From contig JALHOZ010000017.1 of NCBI GenBank assembly GCA_022842725.1, positions 32,569 to 96,568 on the forward strand: a stretch of DNA of 64,000 nucleotides, read 5' to 3'. The DNA is from Saprospiraceae bacterium (GTDB taxonomy: Bacteria > Bacteroidota > Bacteroidia > Chitinophagales > Saprospiraceae). The notes under the pieces were generated by a model. It searched no databases. It was not told where the DNA came from and worked only from the letters and a program-made list of their open reading frames with translations. The translations under genes and the position numbers were made by a program. Of the stretch, positions 40,786-50,897 are shown one piece after another; positions within the stretch are counted from its first letter, which is position 1; each line of letters begins with the position of its first letter.

Positions 40786-41235
40786 ATGTTTATTTCTCAA
40801 AGAACAAATTCAGAAAACACTGATTTTCAGGAATTAGTCGGCGCATTGGATCATTACCTCGCCGGGGTCAATGGTGATACCAACGATTTTTTTGTTCAAT
40901 ACAATAAGATTGATGCAATCCGTCATGTTGTTGTGGTGTATGTTGAAAATCATGCCGTAGCCTGTGGTGCTTTCAAAGAATACGAACCCAAAGTGGCTGA
41001 AATCAAAAGAATGTTTGTCAAACCGGAATTCCGGGGCAAAGGTTTGGGAAAACAAATTCTCAACGAGCTCACCAAGTGGGCAAAAGAGTGCGATTATGAC
41101 AAGTGTATTCTTGAAACAGCCAAAAGTATGACAGATGCGGTTTCTTTGTATAAAAATTATGGATTTACCATGATACCTAATTACGGACAATACATCGGAA
41201 ACAATACCAGTGTTTGTTTTGAAATCATAGTGTAA
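40786..41235 (+). CDS. GNAT family N-acetyltransferase
   Basis: AEIKRMFVKPEFRGKGLGKQILNELTKWAKE acetyl-CoA binding motif. Confidence 0.9.
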   Translation: MFISQRTNSENTDFQELVGALDHYLAGVNGDTNDFFVQYNKIDAIRHVVVVYVENHAVACGAFKEYEPKVAEIKRMFVKPEFRGKGLGKQILNELTKWAKECDYDKCILETAKSMTDAVSLYKNYGFTMIPNYGQYIGNNTSVCFEIIV

Positions 41236-41255
41236 TTTTTAAAACTTAGGTACAT

Positions 41256-41636
41256 ATGTCAAAAGTATGGGATTTTATTCAGCAATTTGAAGGCCGGCAA
41301 CATGAAGTAATGGTATATTTTCACCATTTGCTGACGATGGAACTAAATCTTGAAGAAAAAATAAGATTCGGCATTCCGTTTTATTTTGGCAGAAGTTGGA
41401 TTTGTTATCTCAATCCACTAAAAAACCAAAAGGTAGAACTGGCTTTTGTCAGGGGAAACGAACTTTCAAACATTCAGGGTTTACTGGATAATAAAGGCAG
41501 AAAACAAGTATATAGTATTGAATTCGAAAAAGTATCTGATATACCTGAATCGGTAATCCATGAAATCATTCAGGAAGCTATCCTGCTTGATGAAACCACA
41601 ACGTATGAGTCAAAAAGAAGAGGAGGTAAAAAGTAA
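41256..41636 (+). CDS. DUF1801-like protein
   Basis: EEKIRFGIPFYFGRSWICYLNPLKNQKVELAFVRG pattern. Confidence 0.65.
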   Translation: MSKVWDFIQQFEGRQHEVMVYFHHLLTMELNLEEKIRFGIPFYFGRSWICYLNPLKNQKVELAFVRGNELSNIQGLLDNKGRKQVYSIEFEKVSDIPESVIHEIIQEAILLDETTTYESKRRGGKK

Positions 41637-41824
41637 AACACGGTAAATTGGGTTTATGGGTTTTAACTGATTATCAAAAACAATTTTTATGATAATTTGT
41701 CATATAATTTATGTTTGGTCAAATTTTATATAAACTACATACTTTTTCTAAAGAGATTCAAAATAATACATTTTCACTTCATTCGGACAGCAGAATTCCA
41801 ACTTAAAGTCTGTAAAATCAATAT

Positions 41825-42310
41825 ATGACAGAAATACAAATGATTGAAGCCGGAATTACTATTCTCGTCTATTTACTGATACGTTTTATCACACACCGCA
41901 GTATTGATACCATGGTTTTAAATCAAAAAGCTACTAAAACCAGGAGTAAGGTGGTTAAAAAGGTTATCAATTTTACTTTACTTTTAGTTGTACTGGCTGT
42001 TCTTACCTCTATTTTTGGTGTCGATCAATCTGAATTGGCTGTGTTTATCAGCTCTGTTTTTACTATCCTGGGTATTGCCCTTTTTGCGCAATGGTCCATA
42101 TTGTCAAATATCACTGCCGGGGTTATTATTTTTTTTAATCATACGGTTTCATTGGACGATACCATTTCGATTATTGACAAAGACTACGAAGTCGAAGGAA
42201 GGATCAGTGATATAGGTTTGTTGTTTGTGGTCTTAAAAACCAAAGAAAACGAACAAATATCTATTCCAAATAATGTTTTTATTCAGAAAATGGTGAAAAA
42301 TAAAAAATAA
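41825..42310 (+). CDS. Small mechanosensitive (MscS-like) channel protein
   Basis: FISSVFTILGIALFAQWSILSNITAGVIIFFNHTVSLDDTISIIDKDYEVEGRISDIGLLF MscS core. Confidence 0.85.
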   Translation: MTEIQMIEAGITILVYLLIRFITHRSIDTMVLNQKATKTRSKVVKKVINFTLLLVVLAVLTSIFGVDQSELAVFISSVFTILGIALFAQWSILSNITAGVIIFFNHTVSLDDTISIIDKDYEVEGRISDIGLLFVVLKTKENEQISIPNNVFIQKMVKNKK

Positions 42311-42315
42311 AGGAT

Positions 42316-42900
42316 ATGCGTTTTTGTCATGTAGTTTGTAGCTTAATTGTTTTTCTTTTAATCTCCGTTTCTCCTCTTTTTGCACAGGAAAAGTTTGAAA
42401 AAGAAAGTCGTATCCGTAAAAAAGATATACCACCCAAAGCACTTCAGTTTGTCGAAGCCTTACCTCTTGCTAAAAAAGTGAAGTGGTACAGGGAAGAAGG
42501 TTTAACAAACACTACTATTGAAGTTAAATTTAAATATGAAAAAAAAAGGTATAGTGTTGAATTTGATACTTTGGGTAATGTAGAGGACGTCGAACTCAAT
42601 ATAACAAAACCAGGGTTACCCTCCGGAGTTTTGGAATCTTTTTCTGCTTACCTGGAGGCCAACTGTTCAAAATATAACATCAATAAAGTACAGATTCAAT
42701 ATACCGGTGAGGCGCCAGACTTACTTTCTGTAATAAAAGGTGATGATAAAAATCTGAAACTGAATATATATTATGAAGTCGTCGTGGTTTGTACTTACGG
42801 AAAAAAAACGGACCTTTTTGAATACCTGATCAATGAGGAAGGAGCGGTCTTATCATCTTCAAAAATAATCTTTAAAAACAGCACCCACCTTGAGTACTAA
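42316..42900 (+). CDS. Secreted PepSY-like protein
   Basis: Signal peptide; KWYREEGLTNTTIEVKFKYEKKRYSVEFDTLGNVEDVEL. Confidence 0.5.
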   Translation: MRFCHVVCSLIVFLLISVSPLFAQEKFEKESRIRKKDIPPKALQFVEALPLAKKVKWYREEGLTNTTIEVKFKYEKKRYSVEFDTLGNVEDVELNITKPGLPSGVLESFSAYLEANCSKYNINKVQIQYTGEAPDLLSVIKGDDKNLKLNIYYEVVVVCTYGKKTDLFEYLINEEGAVLSSSKIIFKNSTHLEY

Positions 42901-43582
42901 AAGATTTTTTCTCTTCGGTATTTTTGTATGGTGTTTTACAAACAATACTGTTTTTGCACAAAGTTCTTATCAATTGGGGGCATTGCCAACCTTTAATGCA
43001 AATTACACATTAAAAAATGATTGGTCTGTAAATGGCAGACTTGAATCCAGGCTACTTTTTCAGACAGGAAGATCTGATGGTTTTATAAACAGAGATTTTA
43101 ATTATCAACTTACGGATTTTGCCTTATTGGGAGCTAAAAAGGTAGGGTTAAAATCGAGAGTTGCAGGTGGATTTTTGGTACGGGTTGAAGGTAATGAAAT
43201 CATCTTTCGGCTTATTCAACAATATATTTTAGTGAGAAAAATGAGTGGAATCCGATTTGCTCACCGAATTATGACAGATCAGACATTTTCAAAAAGCGAA
43301 AAGCCGGATTTCAGATTAAGGTACAGGCTTTCCACTGAATTTGCTTTGAACGGAGAATCGGTAGATCCGGGTGAGTTTTATATTAAAGTCAATAATGAAT
43401 ACCTGAACAGTGTACAGGATTTAACTTATGATCTCGAAATAAGGTTGGTTCCGCTTTTAGGATATAGTCTGAATAACCGCTATAAAATAGAAGCAGGTCT
43501 GGACTACAGAGTAAATTCATTCATCCGTGGGAATGCAAGGCATACTTATTGGATGAATTTTAATTTTTTTATAGAAATATGA
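42890..43582 (+). CDS. DUF2490-like outer membrane protein
   Basis: 11-nt overlap with upstream CDS; beta-barrel-like, R-x-E-x-R-F patterns. Confidence 0.6.
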   Translation: MSTKRFFLFGIFVWCFTNNTVFAQSSYQLGALPTFNANYTLKNDWSVNGRLESRLLFQTGRSDGFINRDFNYQLTDFALLGAKKVGLKSRVAGGFLVRVEGNEIIFRLIQQYILVRKMSGIRFAHRIMTDQTFSKSEKPDFRLRYRLSTEFALNGESVDPGEFYIKVNNEYLNSVQDLTYDLEIRLVPLLGYSLNNRYKIEAGLDYRVNSFIRGNARHTYWMNFNFFIEI

Positions 43583-43731
43583 GTGACCGTTCATTTTTTG
43601 GCAGCCTCTTCTCTTATGACGATACATGCAACAAATGTCGATCAAGAACTCAAAAACCGCCGGGAATCAAAAGAGTCCTGATGTTTTTATTTATATGTAA
43701 CCTAAATATCTAAAATAAAGGAGATATAAGT

Positions 43732-44262
43732 ATGCAAAATACATACCTTTTTACTTCAGAACGCCTCGGATTCAGACTTTGGGAGGAAAAGGATACTGAA
43801 GAGATGTTTTTGATCAACCAGAATCCTATGGTCATGGAATTTTTTCCTGACCTTATGTCCGAAGAACAAACCAAAACATTCATCCGCAAAATGAATGATA
43901 TGTACCATCAGCATGGTTATTGTTACTTTGCGGTAGATATTTTGGAAAACCAATCTTTTATCGGATTTATCGGATTGGCCTGGCAAACCTATGATGCTTT
44001 TTTTACACCCTGTGTGGATATAGGATGGAGAGTTGATACCCAAGCCTGGAATAAAGGATATGCCACAGAAGGAGCCCGAAAATGCCTGGAGTTTGCCCGA
44101 CATATTTTGGGAATTACTAAAATTTATGCCGTTGCTCCGAAGATAAATACAAAATCAGAACGTATTATGATCAAAATCGGGATGCAGAAATCCGGAGAAT
44201 TTGATCATCCGTTTTTGACTCAGGATCTGAGATTGCAGCGATGTGTGGTTTATGAAATATGA
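43732..44262 (+). CDS. GNAT acetyltransferase (RimJ/RimL-like)
   Basis: TSERLGFRLWEEKDTEEMF, VDIGWRVDTQAWNKGYATEGARKCLEFA. Confidence 0.9.
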   Translation: MQNTYLFTSERLGFRLWEEKDTEEMFLINQNPMVMEFFPDLMSEEQTKTFIRKMNDMYHQHGYCYFAVDILENQSFIGFIGLAWQTYDAFFTPCVDIGWRVDTQAWNKGYATEGARKCLEFARHILGITKIYAVAPKINTKSERIMIKIGMQKSGEFDHPFLTQDLRLQRCVVYEI

Positions 44263-44287
44263 TCTTTAAATATAAAAAAGCCAATCA

Positions 44288-45145
44288 TCACTCCACCTTT
44301 ACCAAAAAAGTTTTGACGTCAGATACATTGCGGACACCATCAAAGGCTATCAATGAATATTCATAATCTCCGCTAAGGAGTGTCGGAGGAACAGTGTACG
44401 AAAGTTCGAAGGAAGTGGAAGTGTCATCCGCATTATTAAATACGCGATAGGCATTGGTTGAAAAAACATTACCTGAAGTTTTGTTCAGATAACTTAAAAA
44501 TACCATTCCGTTGCCTCCCAAACCCAGGTTTTTATCATCTGTTACATTTCCCGTAAAGGTTATCACATCTCCTTTTTTTACTGTCAAAATCTGGGTGGAA
44601 GGGTTCATCACGTTCATCACCGGTGGAATGGTATCAGTCGGATTTTTTATCTTTAAGGAATAAAGCGCTGTGGTGGATGCATCGTTGCCGGATTGGTCGA
44701 TGAGCTGAATGATGAAGTGATAGACTCCGGCGGTCACATTCAAAGGGATATCCAGGGTGATTTTTTCCTCTGTTTTTGTTCCTGCTATATCTTTGACAAT
44801 AAGTTTTGACCAATCTTCCGTATCTCCGTCTCTGACAGGAAGAGAAATACCCGGAGTGGCTCCGCTTCCGTGTCCGTGACAATCAAAATTATTGTGTATA
44901 TCAATTTTATATTGAGACAGAGCTTCGTTGTCCGAAAAGATAGCATCCAAAATAATTTGTTCTCCACCTTTCACAGAAAAAACATTTTGATCTTCAAAAC
45001 CGCAAATGATATCCGTTTTCGGTATGTTATTAAAGTTTTTCAAAAAAATTTCCGGTTTTACAAGATCAGCCTCGCCTCCACATGAGGAAATAAAGCCGAC
45101 GAATGTAAAAATCAAAATGCCCGACAAAATATCTTTGAAACCCAT
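44288..45145 (-). CDS. DUF4625-like lipoprotein
   Basis: Lipobox FISSCGG; IDIHNNFDCHGHGSG and tandem Ig-like beta domains; sequence pattern shared with 47648..48058. Confidence 0.65.
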   Translation of the reverse strand: MGFKDILSGILIFTFVGFISSCGGEADLVKPEIFLKNFNNIPKTDIICGFEDQNVFSVKGGEQIILDAIFSDNEALSQYKIDIHNNFDCHGHGSGATPGISLPVRDGDTEDWSKLIVKDIAGTKTEEKITLDIPLNVTAGVYHFIIQLIDQSGNDASTTALYSLKIKNPTDTIPPVMNVMNPSTQILTVKKGDVITFTGNVTDDKNLGLGGNGMVFLSYLNKTSGNVFSTNAYRVFNNADDTSTSFELSYTVPPTLLSGDYEYSLIAFDGVRNVSDVKTFLVKVE

Positions 45146-45184
45146 TTTTTATGAATGCTTATTATACATATAAACCTTTGTTTT

Positions 45185-45199
45185 TGCAATATTGTTGCA
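45185..45199. promoter_or_regulatory. Fur/Zur-family-like palindrome (site A) in divergent promoter
   Basis: TGCAATATTGTTGCA; lies between the divergent starts 45145(-) and 45221(+). Confidence 0.55.
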
Positions 45200-45220
45200 T
45201 TTAAGTTGTATTTTTGCACC

Positions 45221-47590
45221 ATGTTTTTAAAAATTATTCATTTTGTAATGTTTCTTTTTATCGGCGGAGCATCACTTTTTGCGCAGATTACCGGCAGAAT
45301 AACGGATGATGTTGGTGAGCCGCTGACCGGAGCTGTTTTATTTGATGAAGAACATCACACCGGAGTTTCCACCGATAAGGATGGCAATTTTTCAATGCAT
45401 TTTCCTCACGAACATGATATTACGTTATTAATCACCTATCTCGGTTACCTGAATGATACGATCACAGTTCCTTATTCTATCCATCCCGTTTCTTTAGGCA
45501 ATATCATTTTGGTAGAAAACAGATCTGTACTCCCTGAGATACACATTCTGGATGAAAATTCCAAACATGAGACGTCTCTAATCGCACAAAACCTTCAGCA
45601 ATCTTTTTTCGAAAAAAACAATAAAGGGACTTTTGCCACGGCTCTCGAAAAATTGCCGGGAATCAGTGCTATCAATGTCGGTGTCGGAATTGCAAAACCG
45701 GTGATCCGGGGATTGTCATCCAACAGAATCATCGTCAATTCATACGGGATTAAACAGGAATCCCAACAATGGGGGACAGATCACGGCCTTGAGATCGACC
45801 CTTACGATGTTGAAAGGGTGGAAATCGTCAAAGGCCCTTCGACCATCCAATACGGTTCTGACGGTTTGGGTGGTGTTATCAATATCAAATCCGGCCTCAT
45901 ACCCGAAACAAATACATTCAGCGGGAGTCTGGCAAGCCATTATAAGACCAACAACGACCACATCAGCACAACCGGTAAATTCAGCATGAACAAAAACAAC
46001 TTTTTTTTGAGTTCCAGATATTCTTATCAGAGCTTCGGAGATTATACCATTCCGGCAGACCGGTTTGTATACAATGGATTTGTGCTTCCCATTCTCAACA
46101 ACCAACTCAAAAACACCGCCGGCAGAGAAAATACGTTGACCCTTTCCGGTGGTTACAAAGGTAAACATGCCATCACCCGCATTACCTGGTCAAGATATCA
46201 TCTCAATGCCGGAATTTTTGCAGGCGCAACAGGTATTCCGAGAAGTTATTCATTACAAGATGATGGCGACCGAAGAAATATCGGAATTCCGAAACAGGAA
46301 GTCACACATCAGCGATTTACCATCAATCAAAGTTTTGAAACGGACCACGGACATATCATAATCAATCTTGGTTTTCAGGATAATCTGCGTAAGGAGTTTT
46401 CAAGACCGGAGTTCCATAATATTCCGGTATCATTGCTCAATGTCAATGATGAACTGGCGCTGCAATTGCATCTAAGAACATATACCTTAAATGCGCATTA
46501 TGAAAAAGAATGGGCTTCAACCAAAATGAATGTCGGTGTGGATGTGCAGCAACAAACGAATCAAAGAAACGGATTTGAATATTTGTTGCCGAATTTCAAT
46601 ACTTTCAGAAGCGGAGTTTTTGTCCTTTCGGAAAAAAATCTGAATAACAAACTTACCATAAACGGAGGATTGAGACTCGATTACGGGTATAATGACAATG
46701 ATTTTTACCGACAATACGTGTGGGATAGCAACGAAAACATCATTGACTCTTTGGTAACCCAATCAGAATCCTCACCTTTTTACAACTGGTCAGCTGCTTT
46801 AGGTTTGCACAAAAACTTTAAGGGAGATTCTTATCTGAAAGTTAATGTGGCCAGGAGTTTTCGCATACCTCATCCGGTAGAAACTTCATCTAATGGCATT
46901 CATCACGGAACTTTCCGTCATGAGCAGGGAACACCCGGACTCAAGCCTGAAACCGGTTATCAGGCAGATATTTCCTTCAGCAAAAATACCAAAAAATGGA
47001 CTTTTGATATAAGTACTTTTTTTAATTACTTCCAGAACTATATCTATCTGGGACCTACATTCCCTGCGAGGTTCAGTAATCTTCCTGAAGCGGGCCAGAT
47101 ATTCAGATACCGCCAGGACGATGCTATTTATACCGGTTTTGAAGCTGAATGGTCGTACAGACCTCATAAAAACTGGTATTTGTTACAGAACATAGATTTT
47201 GTGCAAAGTATCAATCCGGTGACTAATACGGCTTTGCCTTTTACACCACAACCCAATCTCAATACTTCTTTTTTTCTGGACTTTAAAAAGGTATTCTCCT
47301 GGCTTGAAGAAGTAGAATGGAATCTCGAACATCGTTATTTTATGGCTTCGGAAGGCCAGTGGCGAACCGACAGAGCTGAAAAAGCTACACCACAAACCCA
47401 CCTTTGGAATATGGGATTGAGGATGGGACTTAAGGGAGGCAAAACACCTGTTACTCTTGATTTTCAGGTTAATAATCTGTTTAATTCCGTTTATCTGAAT
47501 CACCTGAGCAGGTACCGGCTTCTCGATATTCCGGAACAGGGATTTAATTTTATTGCAGGAGTCAAAATCGGATTTCAGGGAAGACTATAA
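45221..47590 (+). CDS. TonB-dependent outer membrane receptor
   Basis: CarboxypepD-reg-like N-term TGRITDDVGEPLTGAVLFDEEHHTGVSTDKDGNFS; plug VIRGLSSNRIIVNSYGIKQESQQWG; barrel to C-term; ATG at 45221. Confidence 0.9.
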   Translation: MFLKIIHFVMFLFIGGASLFAQITGRITDDVGEPLTGAVLFDEEHHTGVSTDKDGNFSMHFPHEHDITLLITYLGYLNDTITVPYSIHPVSLGNIILVENRSVLPEIHILDENSKHETSLIAQNLQQSFFEKNNKGTFATALEKLPGISAINVGVGIAKPVIRGLSSNRIIVNSYGIKQESQQWGTDHGLEIDPYDVERVEIVKGPSTIQYGSDGLGGVINIKSGLIPETNTFSGSLASHYKTNNDHISTTGKFSMNKNNFFLSSRYSYQSFGDYTIPADRFVYNGFVLPILNNQLKNTAGRENTLTLSGGYKGKHAITRITWSRYHLNAGIFAGATGIPRSYSLQDDGDRRNIGIPKQEVTHQRFTINQSFETDHGHIIINLGFQDNLRKEFSRPEFHNIPVSLLNVNDELALQLHLRTYTLNAHYEKEWASTKMNVGVDVQQQTNQRNGFEYLLPNFNTFRSGVFVLSEKNLNNKLTINGGLRLDYGYNDNDFYRQYVWDSNENIIDSLVTQSESSPFYNWSAALGLHKNFKGDSYLKVNVARSFRIPHPVETSSNGIHHGTFRHEQGTPGLKPETGYQADISFSKNTKKWTFDISTFFNYFQNYIYLGPTFPARFSNLPEAGQIFRYRQDDAIYTGFEAEWSYRPHKNWYLLQNIDFVQSINPVTNTALPFTPQPNLNTSFFLDFKKVFSWLEEVEWNLEHRYFMASEGQWRTDRAEKATPQTHLWNMGLRMGLKGGKTPVTLDFQVNNLFNSVYLNHLSRYRLLDIPEQGFNFIAGVKIGFQGRL

Positions 47591-47595
47591 AAATA

Positions 47596-47627
47596 AGTGC
47601 CCGGCAAAATACATTCTGCCAGGCACT
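47596..47627. terminator. Hairpin between convergent genes
   Basis: AGTGCCCGGCA..TGCCAGGCACT stem; weak U tract. Confidence 0.5.
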
Positions 47628-47647
47628 CACCTTTATTAAAATGATTC

Positions 47648-48058
47648 TTAGATGCTGAATTCTGCTTCTGCTTTTTTAACCTTCGCACAATCATGGTCTT
47701 CGCAGGATTCTACTTCAAGGTGAAAAACAGTGCCCGCAGGAAAAGACGACAAATCTACAGTCTCTTTAAACTCATATGTTTTGTCGTGTGTATGTTTGTC
47801 AAAATCAATGATGTTATTGGATGAATTGCCATCAGGATGGAGTTTGATTTCCAATTCATGCATCTCAACTGATGCGGAAAACGTTACATAAACTTCGACA
47901 GTTTTCGCGTTTGCTGCTTTACTTCCATCAGTTGGAGAGACGATTTCAATTGTGACAGCATTGTTTTTGTCATCATCATCGTGGTCCTCACAAGAAAAAA
48001 ATGAAACCAAACCGATTCCCATTACAAACAAAAAGCTTAATTTTTTTAGTGACATCAT
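47648..48058 (-). CDS. DUF4625-like lipoprotein
   Basis: Lipobox SFFSCEDHDDDDKN; VEMHELEIKLHPDGNSSNNIIDFDKHTHDKTYEFKETVDLSSFPAGTVFHLEVE. Confidence 0.7.
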   Translation of the reverse strand: MMSLKKLSFLFVMGIGLVSFFSCEDHDDDDKNNAVTIEIVSPTDGSKAANAKTVEVYVTFSASVEMHELEIKLHPDGNSSNNIIDFDKHTHDKTYEFKETVDLSSFPAGTVFHLEVESCEDHDCAKVKKAEAEFSI

Positions 48059-48166
48059 GGTATAACATTTAATTATGAATAAATATTGATCTGATAAAGA
48101 TGTTTTGAACCTGAATATCCCTGACCCGGTCTTAAAACCATCCTTTTATGACACAAATGTATGATT

Positions 48167-48187
48167 ATTTGCAACATTGTTGCAAAT
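48167..48187. promoter_or_regulatory. Fur/Zur-family-like 21-bp palindrome (site B)
   Basis: ATTTGCAAC-ATT-GTTGCAAAT, perfect arms; overlaps the spacer/-33 region upstream of a minus-strand TACATTTG -7 box. Confidence 0.65.
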
Positions 48188-48620
48188 AAATGAGAATATT
48201 TTTTTAGTCTTTTTATATTTTTGTCAAAAAAACAAAGTTTACAACCAATATTTCAGGGAGATATGGCAAAGTATTTATTAGTAAGTTATAGTAATAATTA
48301 TAGTTTTGAAGAGTGAACATCAGGGATATTAGCTTATCGCCTTTTATTTTCCAAAGACATGATACATTTAATTCAAAGCGGGAACAATAAGATATAGATA
48401 GTTATATCATGTGATGTAATATTGATATATTATGATCCTATTTAACAAAAACCATTCTTGTCGGGTTCTGTCACGATTTTTGTTGAATGGGATAAGTATC
48501 CGCCAAATGTTTTATCTATTTCGGATTTAAATACTGATTACGTTAAATAAATCATAAAATCAAAACATTAACCAGACTCAAGGGTTTGTTTAACATTATT
48601 CATTTAAAAATTAAACAAAA

Positions 48621-49127
48621 ATGAAATCATTAATGATTGTATTGTTGGTAAGTGTTGCTTCAACATTTGCTATTGGTCAAAACAAAGACATTGTTGACAT
48701 TGCTGTTGGTTCAGCAGATCACACTACTTTGGTTGCTGCAGTAAAGGCTGCTGATTTGGTAACAACTTTAAAAGGTAAAGGACCGTTCACAGTATTTGCT
48801 CCTACAAATGCTGCCTTTGCGAAATTGCCTGCCGGAACTGTGGAAACATTGTTAAAGCCTGAGAACAAGGCGACTTTAAGCAGTATTTTGACTTATCATG
48901 TCGTAAGTGGTAATTTGGACGCTGCTGCTGTCATAGCGGCTATCAAAGCAGGCAAAGGTAAAGCGGTACTTACGACTGTTCAGGGTGGTAAATTGACGGG
49001 AACTTTGGACAATGGTAAGGTAAAACTGACCGACGAAAAAGGAAATTCCGTTTTTGTAACCGCTACAGATTTGAAAGGTACAAACGGAGTCATCCACGTA
49101 ATTGATGGTGTCGTAATGCCAAAATAA
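48621..49127 (+). CDS. Fasciclin (FAS1) domain secreted protein
   Basis: [70 protein letters not shown]. Confidence 0.95.
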   Translation: MKSLMIVLLVSVASTFAIGQNKDIVDIAVGSADHTTLVAAVKAADLVTTLKGKGPFTVFAPTNAAFAKLPAGTVETLLKPENKATLSSILTYHVVSGNLDAAAVIAAIKAGKGKAVLTTVQGGKLTGTLDNGKVKLTDEKGNSVFVTATDLKGTNGVIHVIDGVVMPK

Positions 49128-49151
49128 TTGATTTAATCAGTTTAATCAGCA

Positions 49152-49190
49152 AAGGAGGCATTTTGATTTATTCAGAATGTCTTTTTTGTT
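49152..49190 (+). terminator. Probable terminator after fasciclin gene
   Basis: AAAGGAGGCATT..AATGTCTTTTTT hairpin with T-rich tail. Confidence 0.55.
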
Positions 49191-49313
49191 TTTATTAGAA
49201 ACCATAAAATTATGTACGAATCAATTCACATTTTCAGTCGGTTTATCTACTGAATTAAACTATTGTAAAGACACTATCCGGGAAACTTCCAAAGAGTTTT
49301 GCAAACAGTCTTT

Positions 49314-49340
49314 TTAGCTTAATTTTTTAAGTGACATCAT
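49314..49340 (-). pseudogene. Relic of the DUF4625 gene 5' end
   Basis: Minus strand ATGATGTCACTTAAAAAATTAAGCTAA = MMSLKKLS-stop, versus MMSLKKLSFLF at 48058. Confidence 0.7.
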
Positions 49341-49450
49341 GGTATAATATTTAAATTTGAATAAATATTGATCTGATAAAGATGTTTTAACCTGAATACC
49401 ATTTACCCAGCCTTCAAACCATCATAATATGATACAAATGTATGTTTACG

Positions 49451-49465
49451 TACAACATTGTTGTA
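49451..49465. promoter_or_regulatory. Fur/Zur-family-like palindrome (site C) in duplicated promoter
   Basis: TACAAC-ATT-GTTGTA, perfect arms, aligned with site B. Confidence 0.5.
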
Positions 49466-49703
49466 AATAATAATGGATGGTTTTTAGTCTTTTTATATTT
49501 TCGTAAAAATAAAGCTCAAACTCAATATTTCAGAGTGATTAGGCACAGTATAAATTGATATGTTATGTAATATTTGTAGTTTTGTATGCTGACTGTCAAC
49601 AATATTGAAGTATCAACCCTTGTTTTACCAATACCGGAAATATCTTTTTAAATCAGGAACAAAACCACATATTTGGTTGTATCATGTAATGTAATAAAGA
49701 TAT

Positions 49704-50327
49704 ATGCTACAAAAAATATTTATTTTTTCTTTTGTAATGGTTTCCGTAATGTTTTGCCATGCAGCAACAGGCAAGACTTTAGGGTTACACCACAATCCAA
49801 ATATTTCCACCTTTCAAAGCCATCCTCCTTTTATTACTATAATGACAATACCTGAAATGGGTCTGTTGACTAATGTGGAGGATTCAGGATATCCGTTTGC
49901 AACCCTGACAATAGAGTTTCCGGAGCGAAATTTTAGTGAATACTTTACCATAAATATGGAAGCAGTAAAAAACGGCTCTTTGGAGGATTTGCAAACTTAT
50001 ATAGGACAATATATTACATTTGACTACACATCAGAATTTCAATATACATTATTAGATATTTATTACGAAAGTTATTCCATTTTTGGTTCGGAAGTTGCTC
50101 CGGAAGGGGAAGGAATCAGGTCAATAGAAGGTGTTCTTTACGGTGCTGAAAACATCACAGAAGGTGATCTCCCGGGAGAAGTCAGTGTTTTTGCAGATGA
50201 TGGTGAAAATCATTACTTTCCGTATTTTGTTACACAGGAAATGGTAGCAGTAAATGAAAAGGTTGTTACCGTTTTTTATGAAATCAGAAGTCAACATGTA
50301 ATTACAGCTATACAATTGGTTGAATAG
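49704..50327 (+). CDS. Secreted protein of unknown function
   Basis: 207 aa with signal peptide MLQKIFIFSFVMVSVMFCHAA. Confidence 0.55.
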   Translation: MLQKIFIFSFVMVSVMFCHAATGKTLGLHHNPNISTFQSHPPFITIMTIPEMGLLTNVEDSGYPFATLTIEFPERNFSEYFTINMEAVKNGSLEDLQTYIGQYITFDYTSEFQYTLLDIYYESYSIFGSEVAPEGEGIRSIEGVLYGAENITEGDLPGEVSVFADDGENHYFPYFVTQEMVAVNEKVVTVFYEIRSQHVITAIQLVE

Positions 50328-50456
50328 TTTATTTTTGAAATGGGTTGGAGGTTGCCCTTTGGGTGTATTTTCTTAGAAATGAATCAACATCGGTCTTTTT
50401 TTAATCTCAAAAACCAGGTTAATTTATTTTGCAGATTTATTTTTTGAAAAAATCAG

Positions 50457-50897
50457 TTATTTTTGAATTTTCCCCGCTACATCAAGTAATTCTTCTGCTG
50501 TAAAAAATCCAACGTGGGTTTCAGAGACCAAACCGTTTGGATGCAGGAATAGCAGGGTAGGATAGGCTTCAATCAAATATTTTTCGGAGAGACCGACCCC
50601 TTCACCTTTTTCGGCATCAATGGCGACATTGATAAAATTTTCATTAAAATATGCAGCTACATTTTTGTCAATAAAGGTTTGTTTTTTTAATTTTTTACAA
50701 GGTCCGCACCAGGTTGCATAAAAATCCACAAAAATCATTTTGTTTTCTTTTTGTGCTTTTGCTAAAACTTCTTTCCAACTGCCATGCTCAAAACGGATTC
50801 CTTTTGACAGGTTATCAGCTTGATTATGAACATGAATCTGTTGATTAAAAATTAATAGATATAAGGGAAGGAAAAAGGTCATTAAAAACGGGGCCAT
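50457..50897 (-). CDS. Thioredoxin family protein
   Basis: KMIFVDFYATWCGPCKKLKKQTF WCGPC active site. Confidence 0.92.
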   Translation of the reverse strand: MAPFLMTFFLPLYLLIFNQQIHVHNQADNLSKGIRFEHGSWKEVLAKAQKENKMIFVDFYATWCGPCKKLKKQTFIDKNVAAYFNENFINVAIDAEKGEGVGLSEKYLIEAYPTLLFLHPNGLVSETHVGFFTAEELLDVAGKIQK

